A stretch of DNA of 44,010 nucleotides from Sulfuracidifex metallicus DSM 6482 = JCM 9184. Its GTDB lineage: Archaea > Thermoproteota > Thermoprotei_A > Sulfolobales > Sulfolobaceae. The notes below the pieces were generated by a model, which had not been told where the DNA came from, did no database searches, and worked only from the letters and a program-made list of their open reading frames with translations. Positions 13,194-21,978 of the stretch are shown here, piece by piece. How positions within the stretch are numbered: position 1 is the first letter of the stretch; every line of letters begins with the position of its first letter. The DNA lies in NCBI GenBank assembly GCA_032834875.1, contig CP135238.1, positions 1 through 44,010 on the forward strand, written 5' to 3'. The position numbers and the translations under genes were made by a program.

Positions 13194-13448
13194 TCACCCG
13201 CTTATTACATATCTTAACGCTATAGAAGTTCCAGTCAACTTGCTATTTCTAGTAATTTTAATTATATCTCCTGGCTTTCCTCCTATTGCTTTCACTACAG
13301 GATCTGATGCCCTAATCCAAGGTAAATCTTCAGGTTTTATACCTAACTTCTTCATTATTTCAAATGCTTCCTCTATAGAGAGGACTTCATGTTTTGGTAC
13401 GAGGTAATGTATACGAGGATCTATTTTTTTACTAGAAGTTGCTCTCAT
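13194..13448 (-). CDS. rpoH: RNA polymerase subunit H (Rpo5)
   Basis: A small universal archaeal/eukaryotic polymerase subunit (the RPB5 C-terminal domain), 84 aa, with the family core [17 protein letters not shown] and PWIRASDPV. The frame is open 42 bp further upstream, but the ATG at 13448 gives the family's normal start ([11 protein letters not shown]). It has a GGTGA Shine-Dalgarno site 4 nt upstream and lies about 17 nt after the predicted transcription start. It is the first gene of the seven-gene polymerase/ribosomal operon. Confidence 0.96.
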   Translation of the reverse strand: MRATSSKKIDPRIHYLVPKHEVLSIEEAFEIMKKLGIKPEDLPWIRASDPVVKAIGGKPGDIIKITRNSKLTGTSIALRYVISG

Positions 13449-13487
13449 ACGTTCACCAAGAAGTGTATCATAAAGAAAGAGATTTGG

Positions 13488-13495
13488 CATTTAAG
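13488..13495 (-). promoter_or_regulatory. Promoter of the rpoH-rpoB-rpoA1-rpoA2-rpl30e-nusA-rps12 operon
   Basis: The minus strand reads CTTAAATG here. At the usual spacing it predicts transcription starting near 13465, leaving a short leader that contains the rpoH Shine-Dalgarno site. It lies in the 53-bp gap between the malic enzyme stop and rpoH. Inferred from sequence only. Confidence 0.5.
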
Positions 13496-13501
13496 AGTTT
13501 A

Positions 13502-14779
13502 TCACAGCAAGTTCATTATCCTTCTAGCGGACTCTATTAAAGACTTAGCGTTCTCAATTTCCTCATCAAATGTTATAGATTTTCTTGCTAGACCTTGAGC
13601 TTGAGCCTTACTTGCTACTGCAGCAGCTACTTTAGGATAAATTTCCCACTCAGTCATCCTTGGAATAATGTATGATTCAGATGCACCCTTAGTCCTCACA
13701 TGTGATGCTAATTCCCTAGCAGCCTCAATGACCATTTCGTCCGTTATTGTCTTTGCTCTAACGTCTAAAGCTCCTCTAAATACTGCAGGAAATATTAATG
13801 AATTATTTAATTGATTTTCAAAATCGCTTCTTCCTGTCCCTACTATTTTAGCCCCAGCTTTCTTAGCCTCATCAGGCCATATTTCAGGAACTGGATTGGC
13901 AAGTGCGAATACTATAGGATCCTTATTCATGAGTTTTATTTGATCTGGCTTTATTGTACCTGGCTCAGGCTTGGAAGCCGCTATTAGTACATCAGTTCCC
14001 TTAAAGGCTTCTTCGAAGGTAGTAACGTTATCCTTATTAGTTTTTTGTAAAAGATCGTATTTCCATGCATTTTCAACTTTCATTTCTTCCTCGTCTTTTC
14101 TTCCCCTAAATAAAGGGCCAAAAGAATCTGTCATTATCATATTCTCATAAGGTATTCCGTATGAGTTAAGCAGCCTCGCAGTTGCTATATTAGCAGCACC
14201 AGATCCATAAAGTAAAATCCTAGTGTTCTTAGGATCTCTATCTGTTAGTTCAAGTGCTATGATCAATCCTGCTAGAGTTGCTCCTGCAGTTCCTTGCTGA
14301 TCATCATGCCACACTGGTATTTGTAATTCTTCTCTTAATTTATCTAAAATATAAAAGCACTTAGGCGACTCTATGTCCTCTAGGTTAATTCCTCCAAAGG
14401 ATGTCTCCAATATCTTTACTGTATCTATTATTTTTTCTGGATCTTTTGTATTTAATGTAAGAGGAACTGCATCAACTCCGCCCAAATATTTAAAAAGCAA
14501 TGACTTTCCTTCCATTACTGGCATTGCTGCTTCTGGACCAATATCTCCAAGGCCAAGAACCCTGGTTCCATCTGTAACTATTGCTATTGAATTCCATCTA
14601 TATGTAAGATCAAACGATTTAACTTTCTCCTTATGAATTTCCCTCGAAACTGCAGCTACGCCAGGGGTATATAAAATGGCGAAGTCTTGTAAAGACTTAA
14701 CTGGGACCTTGGGAGTAACTTGTATCTTTCCCTTATATTTAGAAGATACCTCTATGGCCTCCTTATCGAAATCTACCAT
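13502..14779 (-). CDS. Malic enzyme (malate dehydrogenase, decarboxylating)
   Basis: Oxidative decarboxylation of malate to pyruvate with NAD(P). The 425-aa protein is of the short prokaryotic type without a phosphotransacetylase domain. Motifs are [12 protein letters not shown] (catalytic Tyr region), [14 protein letters not shown], the metal-binding segment [12 protein letters not shown] and [15 protein letters not shown], and a Rossmann loop [15 protein letters not shown] (about residues 188-202). It lies directly upstream of rpoH on the same strand but with its own promoter, and divergent from infB. Confidence 0.93.
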   Translation of the reverse strand: MVDFDKEAIEVSSKYKGKIQVTPKVPVKSLQDFAILYTPGVAAVSREIHKEKVKSFDLTYRWNSIAIVTDGTRVLGLGDIGPEAAMPVMEGKSLLFKYLGGVDAVPLTLNTKDPEKIIDTVKILETSFGGINLEDIESPKCFYILDKLREELQIPVWHDDQQGTAGATLAGLIIALELTDRDPKNTRILLYGSGAANIATARLLNSYGIPYENMIMTDSFGPLFRGRKDEEEMKVENAWKYDLLQKTNKDNVTTFEEAFKGTDVLIAASKPEPGTIKPDQIKLMNKDPIVFALANPVPEIWPDEAKKAGAKIVGTGRSDFENQLNNSLIFPAVFRGALDVRAKTITDEMVIEAARELASHVRTKGASESYIIPRMTEWEIYPKVAAAVASKAQAQGLARKSITFDEEIENAKSLIESARRIMNLL

Positions 14780-14810
14780 TTAGAATCCATGAGTATAAGC
14801 CTTATGAAGG

Positions 14811-14818
14811 TTATAAAT
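14811..14818. promoter_or_regulatory. TATA-like element between the malic enzyme gene and infB
   Basis: TTATAAAT on plus reads ATTTATAA on minus. On the minus strand the spacing predicts a start near 14789, about 10 nt before the malic enzyme ATG at 14779. On plus it could also drive infB with a leader of about 40 nt, although a weaker GTTTATCT at 14849-14856 would make infB leaderless. Confidence 0.45.
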
Positions 14819-14881
14819 AATTCTCACAGCTAATAAACTCAATATCTAGTTTATCTATCCTTATTTATATCGGTGACAATT

Positions 14882-16681
14882 ATGGAAGAGACACAAGTTA
14901 AGAAGTTAAGACAACCTATAGTTGTTGTGCTAGGACATGTGGATCACGGCAAGACAACGTTATTAGATAAGATTAGAGGGACCACAGTAGTTAAAAAAGA
15001 GCCAGGGGAAATGACCCAAGAAGTAGGAGCAAGTTTCGTCCCAAGTTCTGTTATTGAAAGACTTTCAGAGAAATTGAAGAAAGTATTACCAGTTAAGTTA
15101 GAAATCCCTGGTCTCCTATTTATAGATACACCTGGACATGAATACTTCTCAAACCTAAGAAGAAGAGGAGGAAGTATAGCTGATATAGCCATATTAGTTG
15201 TAGATATAAACGAAGGCTTCCAACAGCAAACTTTTGAATCAATAAATATTTTGAAAGAAAGAAAGGTTCCGTTTTTAGTTGCCGCAAATAAAATAGACAG
15301 AATACCTGGATGGAAACCATTCGAGAATGAACCTTTCTTAGAAACCATAGGTAAGCAAAAAAAGGACGTTCAAATAAGGCTAGATAATCAGGTCTATAAT
15401 ATAGTAACTCAAATAGCTGAAGCTGGACTCAACGCGGACAGATTTGATAGAATAAAAGATTTCACTAGAAATGTTGCAATCATTCCAGTATCAGCTAAAA
15501 CGGGAGAAGGATTACCAGATCTTCTAGCATTATTGGCAGGTTTAACTCAACGGTACATGAAGGAAAGGCTAACCTTCGCTGAGGGGCCCGCAAAGGGAGT
15601 AGTACTGGAGGTAAAAGAGGATGTAGGACTCGGACACACTATAGATGTAATAATTTATGACGGCATCCTTAGGAAAAATGATCAAATTGTGCTTGGTGGA
15701 ATTAATGGTATAATTACAACTAAAATAAGAGGAATCTTCGTTCCCAGACCTCTTCAAGATATGAAACTAAGCAAATATGACTTCACGTCTATCGACGAAG
15801 TTTATGCTGCTGCGGGAGTAAAGATATCTGCCCCTAATCTAGAAGAAGCTCTAGCTGGATCTCCCATTTATGTAGTCAACAGCGAAAGCAACTTGGATGA
15901 AATTAAGAATAAAATAGAAGAAGAACTAAAGCAGGTAAGGTTTTACAATAGTATCGAAGGTATAGTTGTAAAAGCTGATAGTTTAGGAACTTTGGAAGCT
16001 ATTGTAACAGCCTTAAGCAAAGAAAATATCCCTGTAAGGGTAGCAGACATAGGTAACATTTCTAAAAGAGATTTAATGGAAGCCTCGATAGTAGCGCAGC
16101 AAAAAAAGGAATACGGGATTATAGCAGCGTTTAGGGTAAAACCACAGCCAAGTTTAGATATATCAAATATAAAAATAATATACGACGAAATAATATATCA
16201 GTTAATTGAAGATATTAAAAAATACATAGAAAACATAAGGAACGCTGAGAAGAGAAAGACATTAGAAAGTCTGGTATTGCCTGGTAAGTTCAAAATTTTA
16301 CCTGGGTATGTTTTCAGAAGAAGTGATCCAGCAATCGTAGGTGTGGAAATACAAGGAGGGATAGTTAAATCTAAATCTCCACTAATTAAAAAGGATGGAA
16401 AAAGGATCGGAGAGGTACTCCAGATACAAGATAATAAGAAAAGCGTAGATAAGGCTTCTGCAGGAATGGAAGTTGCCCTTTCAATTAAAGGTAATGTTAT
16501 GGTTGGAAGGCAAATAGAGGAAGGTGAAGTACTATACACAGACGTGCCTAAGGAAGATTTAGAAATATTAACTACAAAATATAAAGATATCATAACAGAT
16601 GATATGAAAAAGGTAATTAAAGAAATAATAGAAATTAAGAAAATAGACGATCCATTATATGGAATTAACGTTCAAATCTAA
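14882..16681 (+). CDS. infB: Translation initiation factor aIF5B (IF2-like)
   Basis: The GTPase that joins ribosomal subunits at initiation. The protein is about 599 aa, with GHVDHGKTTLLDKIRGT (P-loop), DTPGHEYF (G3) and ANKIDR (G4), then barrel, alpha-beta-alpha domain and C-terminal domain ending DPLYGINVQI. No intein is present, unlike in Pyrococcus. I chose the ATG at 14882; a GTG 9 nt upstream (14873) is possible. It converges on ndk with a 5-bp gap. In many archaea infB follows rps28e-rpl24e-ndk in one operon; here the strands differ. Confidence 0.95.
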   Translation: MEETQVKKLRQPIVVVLGHVDHGKTTLLDKIRGTTVVKKEPGEMTQEVGASFVPSSVIERLSEKLKKVLPVKLEIPGLLFIDTPGHEYFSNLRRRGGSIADIAILVVDINEGFQQQTFESINILKERKVPFLVAANKIDRIPGWKPFENEPFLETIGKQKKDVQIRLDNQVYNIVTQIAEAGLNADRFDRIKDFTRNVAIIPVSAKTGEGLPDLLALLAGLTQRYMKERLTFAEGPAKGVVLEVKEDVGLGHTIDVIIYDGILRKNDQIVLGGINGIITTKIRGIFVPRPLQDMKLSKYDFTSIDEVYAAAGVKISAPNLEEALAGSPIYVVNSESNLDEIKNKIEEELKQVRFYNSIEGIVVKADSLGTLEAIVTALSKENIPVRVADIGNISKRDLMEASIVAQQKKEYGIIAAFRVKPQPSLDISNIKIIYDEIIYQLIEDIKKYIENIRNAEKRKTLESLVLPGKFKILPGYVFRRSDPAIVGVEIQGGIVKSKSPLIKKDGKRIGEVLQIQDNKKSVDKASAGMEVALSIKGNVMVGRQIEEGEVLYTDVPKEDLEILTTKYKDIITDDMKKVIKEIIEIKKIDDPLYGINVQI

Positions 16682-16686
16682 ATAAG

Positions 16687-17106
16687 CTATGACTTGATTA
16701 ACTCCTTCTCTGTAAAGAATATTGATATTTCTTTTTCTGCCTTCTCTGGAGAGTCAGATGCATGAATCACATTTTCAGACTTGGTTATGGCCATATCGCC
16801 TCTTATTGTTCCTGGAGGTGATTCCTTAGGGTCTGTATTTCCTATCATCTTCCTCATTAATAGAACTACGCCGTCTCCTTCTATTACTATCGTAACTACT
16901 GGACCTGAAGTTATGTAATTGATCAAGTCTTCGAAGAATGATTTACCTTTATGTTCGGCGTATAACTTCTCAGCAGTTTCTTTATCCATTTTCAGCATTT
17001 TCATCCCTATTATCTTTAGGCCTCTTAATTCAAATCTAGAAATTATTTGGCCTACCAAATTTCTTCTTACGCCGTCAGGCTTTATCATAACGAAAGTCCT
17101 CTCCAT
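16687..17106 (-). CDS. ndk: Nucleoside diphosphate kinase
   Basis: Transfers the terminal phosphate between nucleoside triphosphates and diphosphates through a phospho-histidine. The protein starts [15 protein letters not shown], the standard family N-terminus, so I prefer this ATG over one 6 bp upstream. The active-site His lies in [18 protein letters not shown] (about residues 112-129). The length of 139 aa is normal. It follows rpl24e by 18 bp on the minus strand, so the pair is probably one transcript. Confidence 0.96.
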   Translation of the reverse strand: MERTFVMIKPDGVRRNLVGQIISRFELRGLKIIGMKMLKMDKETAEKLYAEHKGKSFFEDLINYITSGPVVTIVIEGDGVVLLMRKMIGNTDPKESPPGTIRGDMAITKSENVIHASDSPEKAEKEISIFFTEKELIKS

Positions 17107-17124
17107 TAGCATCAGCCTAGCAGA

Positions 17125-17298
17125 TTATCTATTACCCATGTAACTAGAGGTCCATTTTAATTTCTTAGGATCTTTCTTGAACTTTAACATGTATTTCCTG
17201 CACTTACTTGAGCAGAACCAAAGAACCGTACCATCAGTTTTTACGTACATTAACCCGGTTCCTCTTGGTATGCTTTTGCCACAGAAGCTACATTCCAT
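17125..17298 (-). CDS. rpl24e: Ribosomal protein eL24 (short archaeal form)
   Basis: A 57-aa zinc-ribbon protein of the large subunit. The translated minus strand starts [13 protein letters not shown] and continues [18 protein letters not shown], giving the family's CxxC...CxxxC zinc site. It ends with TAA opposite 17125-17127. This is the conserved L24e-Ndk gene pair. Its start lies 9 nt after the RNA start predicted from the octamer at 17329-17336, which it appears to share with the divergent rps28e. Confidence 0.93.
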   Translation of the reverse strand: MECSFCGKSIPRGTGLMYVKTDGTVLWFCSSKCRKYMLKFKKDPKKLKWTSSYMGNR

Positions 17299-17328
17299 GC
17301 CTTATCCATCTAGAAATTATGAGGCAAG

Positions 17329-17336
17329 TATTTAAG
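17329..17336. promoter_or_regulatory. Shared TATA-like octamer for rpl24e (-) and rps28e (+)
   Basis: The same octamer as at 4258-4265 (TATTTAAG on plus, CTTAAATA on minus) lies midway in the 68-bp gap. Spacing predicts starts near 17358 on plus, 9 nt before the rps28e ATG, and near 17307 on minus, 9 nt before the rpl24e ATG. The symmetry supports one box used in both directions. Confidence 0.55.
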
Positions 17337-17366
17337 TCGAATGTTTGTTATTTCATAAGGATTAAG

Positions 17367-17609
17367 ATGAGTGAAAAGCAACAGTCGAGCTCAATAATAG
17401 AGGAGTTTGGTTTCCCAGCAGAAGTTATCCAGATTTTAGCTAAGACTGGAGTAACTGGAGAAGTAACTCAAGTAAGAGTTAGAGTGCTTGAAGGTAGAGA
17501 TAAGGGAAGAATACTGACTAGAAATGTATTAGGACCAGTGAGACTAGGAGATATACTTATTCTAAGGGAGACAGAAAGAGAAGCAAGAAAGTTAACTACG
17601 AAGAGGTAA
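17367..17609 (+). CDS. rps28e: Ribosomal protein eS28
   Basis: A small-subunit protein of OB fold, 80 aa. It carries the family signature [19 protein letters not shown] (about residues 30-48) and the C-terminal ETEREARKL. The frame is open far upstream (to 17208), across the rpl24e gene on the other strand, but family length and the promoter position fix the start at 17367. It heads the rps28e-upp-gatB operon. Confidence 0.95.
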   Translation: MSEKQQSSSIIEEFGFPAEVIQILAKTGVTGEVTQVRVRVLEGRDKGRILTRNVLGPVRLGDILILRETEREARKLTTKR

Positions 17610-18263
<654 letters not shown>

Positions 18264-18268
18264 TCTAA

Positions 18269-19684
18269 ATGCCTAAAATAGGTTTAGAAGTTCATGTCCA
18301 TCTAACCTCCCTTAACACGAAATTATTTTGTAATTGTCCCTCTGATTATAGTGGAAAAGATCCAAATACTATAGTGTGTCCTGTTTGTTTAGGCCTGCCA
18401 GGGGCAATCCCAGTGCCTAACGAAAAGGCGTTAGAAAAAGCCCTTATGGTAGCTATAGCATTAAATTGTTCTACTGCAAATAAATTAGTTTTTACTAGAA
18501 AACATTACTTTTACCCAGATATGGCAAAAAATTACCAGATTTCGCAGTATGATGGATTAGGTAGTCTAGCCATTGCGAAGGAAGGTAAAGTGAGAGTAGG
18601 TAAAAAGGAAATACGAATTAGAAGAATAAACATCGAAGAAGATCCTGCTAAGACGATATACCCTACGGGATCCATGTTAAGTAGTAGATATACATTGCTA
18701 GATTATAACAGATCTGGAATGACATTATTGGAAATTGTAACTGAACCTGATATGGAAACCTCCGAAGAAGCAAGGCAGTTTATGGAAAAATTAAGAAACA
18801 TTCTAGAACACCTAGAAGTATGCAACTGTGATATTGAAGGAAGTATGAGAGCAGATGCAAATGTATCCGTAGAGGGCGGAGAAAGAGTAGAGGTAAAAAA
18901 CATAGGTTCAATAAAGGACATAAAGGATGCAATAGACTATGAAATTGCAAGGCAGAAAGCAGCAATATCTCAAGGATTAGCTACTTACAGAGAAACAAGA
19001 CATTGGGATGGCGAAAGAAGAGTAACAGTACCAACCAGATCTAAGGAGTCCGATGAGGACTATCGATATTTTCCTGACCCAGATCTTCCTCCATTTAATA
19101 TCGACGAAAAAATTCTGGAAAAGATAAAAAGGGAAATGCCAGAATTACCTGATGCTAGAGCGAACAGATTCATGAAGCAGTACGGTATAAATGAATATGA
19201 AGCTTCAATTTTAGTTTCAGATAAACAATTAGCAGACTTCTTTGAAAGCTGTTGTAAAATTTACACAAGTTATAAGAAACTAGCTGATCTATTAATTAAT
19301 GATTTCTTGAGAAGGCTCAATGAAAATAACATGAGAGTAATTCAAAGCAAGGCAACACCACAAAATATAGTGAAGTTAATGCAATTGATGGATAATGGAA
19401 TAATAACAATTAAAATATTAAAAGAAATTCTACCTGATGTTGTACTCAAAGGGATAGATCCTGACACGCTAGTAAAAGAGCGAGGTCTGACTGCAATTTC
19501 AGACCAAGAATACCTAGAGCAGGTAATTGATGAAGTTATTAATGAAGAAAAAGATGCAGTATCGAAAGTAAGGGAAGACCCTAGAATAATAAATTACCTT
19601 GTAGGCAAAGTAATGAGAAAGACAAATAAGAGGGCTGACCCTCAGCTAACAAATAAAATCCTAAAGGAAAAGTTATTAAAGTGA
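18269..19684 (+). CDS. gatB: Asp/Glu-tRNA amidotransferase subunit B (GatB)
   Basis: The subunit of GatCAB that phosphorylates and amidates Asp-tRNA(Asn) and/or Glu-tRNA(Gln). The 471-aa protein starts KIGLEVHVHL, has a zinc site CNCPSDYSG...CPVCLGLPGAIP (residues about 22-48), the kinase-like core GMTLLEIVTEPDM and a tail domain (YqeY-like) after about residue 300. It is GatB and not GatE, because the archaeal GatE insertion domain is absent by length. A GGTGA Shine-Dalgarno site lies 5 nt before the ATG. gatA and gatC are not in this window. Confidence 0.95.
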   Translation: MPKIGLEVHVHLTSLNTKLFCNCPSDYSGKDPNTIVCPVCLGLPGAIPVPNEKALEKALMVAIALNCSTANKLVFTRKHYFYPDMAKNYQISQYDGLGSLAIAKEGKVRVGKKEIRIRRINIEEDPAKTIYPTGSMLSSRYTLLDYNRSGMTLLEIVTEPDMETSEEARQFMEKLRNILEHLEVCNCDIEGSMRADANVSVEGGERVEVKNIGSIKDIKDAIDYEIARQKAAISQGLATYRETRHWDGERRVTVPTRSKESDEDYRYFPDPDLPPFNIDEKILEKIKREMPELPDARANRFMKQYGINEYEASILVSDKQLADFFESCCKIYTSYKKLADLLINDFLRRLNENNMRVIQSKATPQNIVKLMQLMDNGIITIKILKEILPDVVLKGIDPDTLVKERGLTAISDQEYLEQVIDEVINEEKDAVSKVREDPRIINYLVGKVMRKTNKRADPQLTNKILKEKLLK

Positions 19685-19759
19685 ATTCACAGCGTGGGTC
19701 TCTCGTCACAACTCAGCACTTAAAATGCAGTACATCTATAATTAGAAAGGAAGCATTTT

Positions 19760-20482
19760 GTGATATATATGCTTGCTCAAGGCAAGGATGATAATCTTAG
19801 GCAAAGGTTATTAACTGTAGGATTATTACAGGAACTAAAGGAAATTTATACTTATAAGGAATTAAGCGAAATATTAAATATTCAAGAAAGTGTACTTTGC
19901 AGATATGTAAATGGAAATAGAATTCCTAGTGAAAAACAATGTTCAAACATAATGTTAAAAGTCAGAGAAAGAATAGGTATTTCTCAACTTTTAAGAAATC
20001 AAATTAAAATATTTGAAGATGGTTTCATAGATGTGTCTAAATTACTTTTCTTCCCTAATCTATTAAGGTCATATCTAACCTTAGTTCTTGAAAGCAAGCT
20101 TTCAAACAACATAGATAAGGTCATAGGCATAGCATCAAACGGGTTGCCTTTTGCCACATTTGTCTCTTCAATTTACAATGTTCCTCTAATAATAGCAAAG
20201 AAGCATAAAGATTCAGTTTTTTTAAGATATTTAGAGGAAAATATAAAGGAAAGCAATAGTGTGATTAGCCCAATTTACATTAGAGAAGACTTGATAAAAA
20301 AGAACGACAAAGTGCTAATAGTCGATGACGTCTTAAGAACTGGAAAGACGTTCTTGGCTCTAAGCAACTTGGCCGCTAAGGCTGGAGCTAAGATAGAAGC
20401 AGCGGTAATAATAGCAAGCTCGAGGGAAAACATCTCCACAGCAAGGACAGATACTCAGATAATTACATTATTTAAATTATAA
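19760..20482 (+). CDS. gfcR: GfcR-like regulator: HTH fused to phosphoribosyltransferase domain
   Basis: A 240-aa protein. The N-terminal helix-turn-helix (about residues 25-60, YTYKELSEILNIQESVLCRYVNGNRIPS) precedes a type I phosphoribosyltransferase fold with PRPP-binding motif VLIVDDVLRTGKT (about 191-203). Related proteins were long annotated as orotate phosphoribosyltransferase-like; the haloarchaeal GfcR activates sugar-catabolic genes. The target here is unknown. The GTG at 19760 gives the longest frame, but the ATG at 19769 fits a TATA-like CTATAATT near 19735-19742 better. It is the first of four plus-strand genes ending with the RibD-like reductase. Confidence 0.85.
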   Translation: MIYMLAQGKDDNLRQRLLTVGLLQELKEIYTYKELSEILNIQESVLCRYVNGNRIPSEKQCSNIMLKVRERIGISQLLRNQIKIFEDGFIDVSKLLFFPNLLRSYLTLVLESKLSNNIDKVIGIASNGLPFATFVSSIYNVPLIIAKKHKDSVFLRYLEENIKESNSVISPIYIREDLIKKNDKVLIVDDVLRTGKTFLALSNLAAKAGAKIEAAVIIASSRENISTARTDTQIITLFKL

Positions 20483-20570
20483 ATTTATTAAAGATAAAAA
20501 TAGATTTCTTTTAGTTGTTAGCTCGTCATAGTCATAGAAATTAAAACTAAACCTCAACAAAGCTTTACTT

Positions 20571-21098
20571 ATGAGTCTAGCCAGAATTACTCATGATATA
20601 TTTGAAATAAACTTAAGATACATAAAAGATTATAACATTTATCTAGTTAGAGTAGACGATGATAATAATTTCGCTCTCATAAACAGCGGAAACGGAAATG
20701 GAATAAATTACATAATTAGTGATATAATGGAAATATTAAAGAGAAAAGATAAGTTAAAATATATAATCTTAACAACTAATGATGAAAGGCTTGTAAATGG
20801 CACTGTAGGTCTATATAATATTTTTAAGTCTACTTACATAGTTTCACATAAGTTATATTCGACTAAATTAAGAAGAGGAGAAGGGATAAATGGAAACTTT
20901 AGTCCTTTCCCTATTTCTTTAGAAATAGATGAAAAATGTGCTGAACTAGGTCGAATTAAATTAAGGGTAGTAAAAAGTGATAAGTCATTTCATATGATCG
21001 TTTCTATGGATAAAGTGTTAATAACAGGAGCTATTGTCAACATTTCCCCATTAAAAGGATATACAGTATGCAGCATAGAAGGATGTATAAGAGAGTAA
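20571..21098 (+). CDS. Metallo-beta-lactamase-fold protein lacking metal ligands
   Basis: A 175-aa protein whose layout follows the MBL fold: ALINSGNGNG resembles the first strand-turn, YIILTTNDERLVNG occupies the place of the THxHxDHxGG metal motif, and VLITGAIV replaces the usual LFTGD strand. All four His/Asp ligands of the first motif and the bridging Asp are therefore absent. This points to a non-catalytic member or a binding protein. The alignment is by eye and moderately secure. The gene lies between gfcR and a small Cys-rich gene on the same strand. Confidence 0.6.
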   Translation: MSLARITHDIFEINLRYIKDYNIYLVRVDDDNNFALINSGNGNGINYIISDIMEILKRKDKLKYIILTTNDERLVNGTVGLYNIFKSTYIVSHKLYSTKLRRGEGINGNFSPFPISLEIDEKCAELGRIKLRVVKSDKSFHMIVSMDKVLITGAIVNISPLKGYTVCSIEGCIRE

Positions 21099-21116
21099 TA
21101 CAATAAAATAAAGAAG

Positions 21117-21311
21117 ATGGTATTCGAAGAATTATGTGAGGTATGCGGAAGATATACTCAAATAAAATTTTGCAAAATTAGAAATATAAAAGTATGTTAT
21201 GAATGCTGTATAAATTGTAATAAAAGAAACAATTGTGAAGCAAGAGTATGGTTCAAACCATTAATACCTAGCAAAACATTAAGGGGAGAGAAAGGTCAGA
21301 TAAGAATTTAA
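21117..21311 (+). CDS. Small cysteine-rich (probable zinc-binding) protein
   Basis: A 64-aa protein with eight Cys in the first 40 residues: CEVC at 7-10, C19, CYECC at 27-31, C34 and C40. The spacing suggests two zinc knuckles or a treble-clef-like site. The tail is basic (KPLIPSKTLRGEKGQIRI), which would suit nucleic-acid binding. I do not recognise a named family. It starts 18 bp after the MBL-like gene, and its TAA overlaps the ATG of the next gene by 1 nt, so it is almost certainly co-expressed with the RibD-type reductase. Confidence 0.75.
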   Translation: MVFEELCEVCGRYTQIKFCKIRNIKVCYECCINCNKRNNCEARVWFKPLIPSKTLRGEKGQIRI

Positions 21312-21937
21312 TGAAAAAGCCCTACATTATCATCTATAGTACGATAAGCTTAGATGGCAGACTGGCTTCTAGATCTGGTTTCAGTAAGCTCAGCTGCAAG
21401 TTTGATAAAAAAAGACAAATGATCATGAGATGTAACTCCGATGCGATAGTAATTGGAGGAAACACGGCAAGGATAGACAATCCCCTTTTAACAGTAAGGG
21501 AAATACATTGTGATCATCAACCTATAAGAGTAATAATATCGCACTCACTAACTTTTGACCCTTCACTAAAAATTTTCAGACAGCCCCCACTAACTTTTAT
21601 ATATACTGATAATGAAAATGCGGCCTCAAATAGATTGAGTAAAGCTTGTACCATAATTAAATTAAAACCTTTTTCAATATGCTCCGTTATGAATGATTTA
21701 TATATAAAAGGTGTAAGAAAAGTTCTCATAGAGGGAGGAGGAAACTTGATTTTTAATACCATTAAAGAAGGGTGCTATGATGAAATTAGAATTACAATAT
21801 CGCCTTATCTAATGGGAGATGGAGTAAACTTCCTTAATGGAAAGGAACTAGATTTGAAAAAACCCTCCGTAAAACTTATAGATACAAAATTATGCGAATG
21901 TAAAAATGAAGTTCATATAATCTATAAAAAGATATAA
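21311..21937 (+). CDS. RibD C-terminal-type reductase (riboflavin/F420 precursor pathway)
   Basis: A stand-alone RibD reductase domain, 208 aa. Archaeal members reduce 2,5-diamino-6-ribosylamino-pyrimidinone 5'-phosphate, an early step shared by riboflavin and F420 synthesis. Motifs are the N-terminal STISLDGRLAS, the NADPH-loop region IVIGGNTARIDNPLLTVR (about residues 47-64), and VLIEGGGNLIFN (about 137-148). The deaminase half of bacterial RibD is absent, as usual in archaea. It ends 37 bp before the convergent Tes gene. Confidence 0.85.
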   Translation: MKKPYIIIYSTISLDGRLASRSGFSKLSCKFDKKRQMIMRCNSDAIVIGGNTARIDNPLLTVREIHCDHQPIRVIISHSLTFDPSLKIFRQPPLTFIYTDNENAASNRLSKACTIIKLKPFSICSVMNDLYIKGVRKVLIEGGGNLIFNTIKEGCYDEIRITISPYLMGDGVNFLNGKELDLKKPSVKLIDTKLCECKNEVHIIYKKI

Positions 21938-21950
21938 TAAGAAAATTTTA

Positions 21951-21978
21951 TTAAATAGATCTAATTAAATAGATCTAA
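21951..21978. repeat. Tandem duplication of a 14-bp unit between convergent genes
   Basis: TTAAATAGATCTAA occurs twice, perfectly and back to back (21951-21964 and 21965-21978). The second copy runs into the last bases of the tes gene. It contains the palindrome AGATCT. It could be a recent slippage duplication or a bidirectional termination region. Confidence 0.8.

Noticed and set aside
17208-17366. A 53-codon N-terminal extension of rps28e
   Set aside because: It lies antisense to rpl24e, lacks family similarity, and the promoter and family length fix the start at 17367.
19685-19759. Possible C/D-box small RNA between gatB and gfcR
   Set aside because: No convincing C and D box pair (RUGAUGA...CUGA) could be found; the gap is explained by the gfcR promoter.
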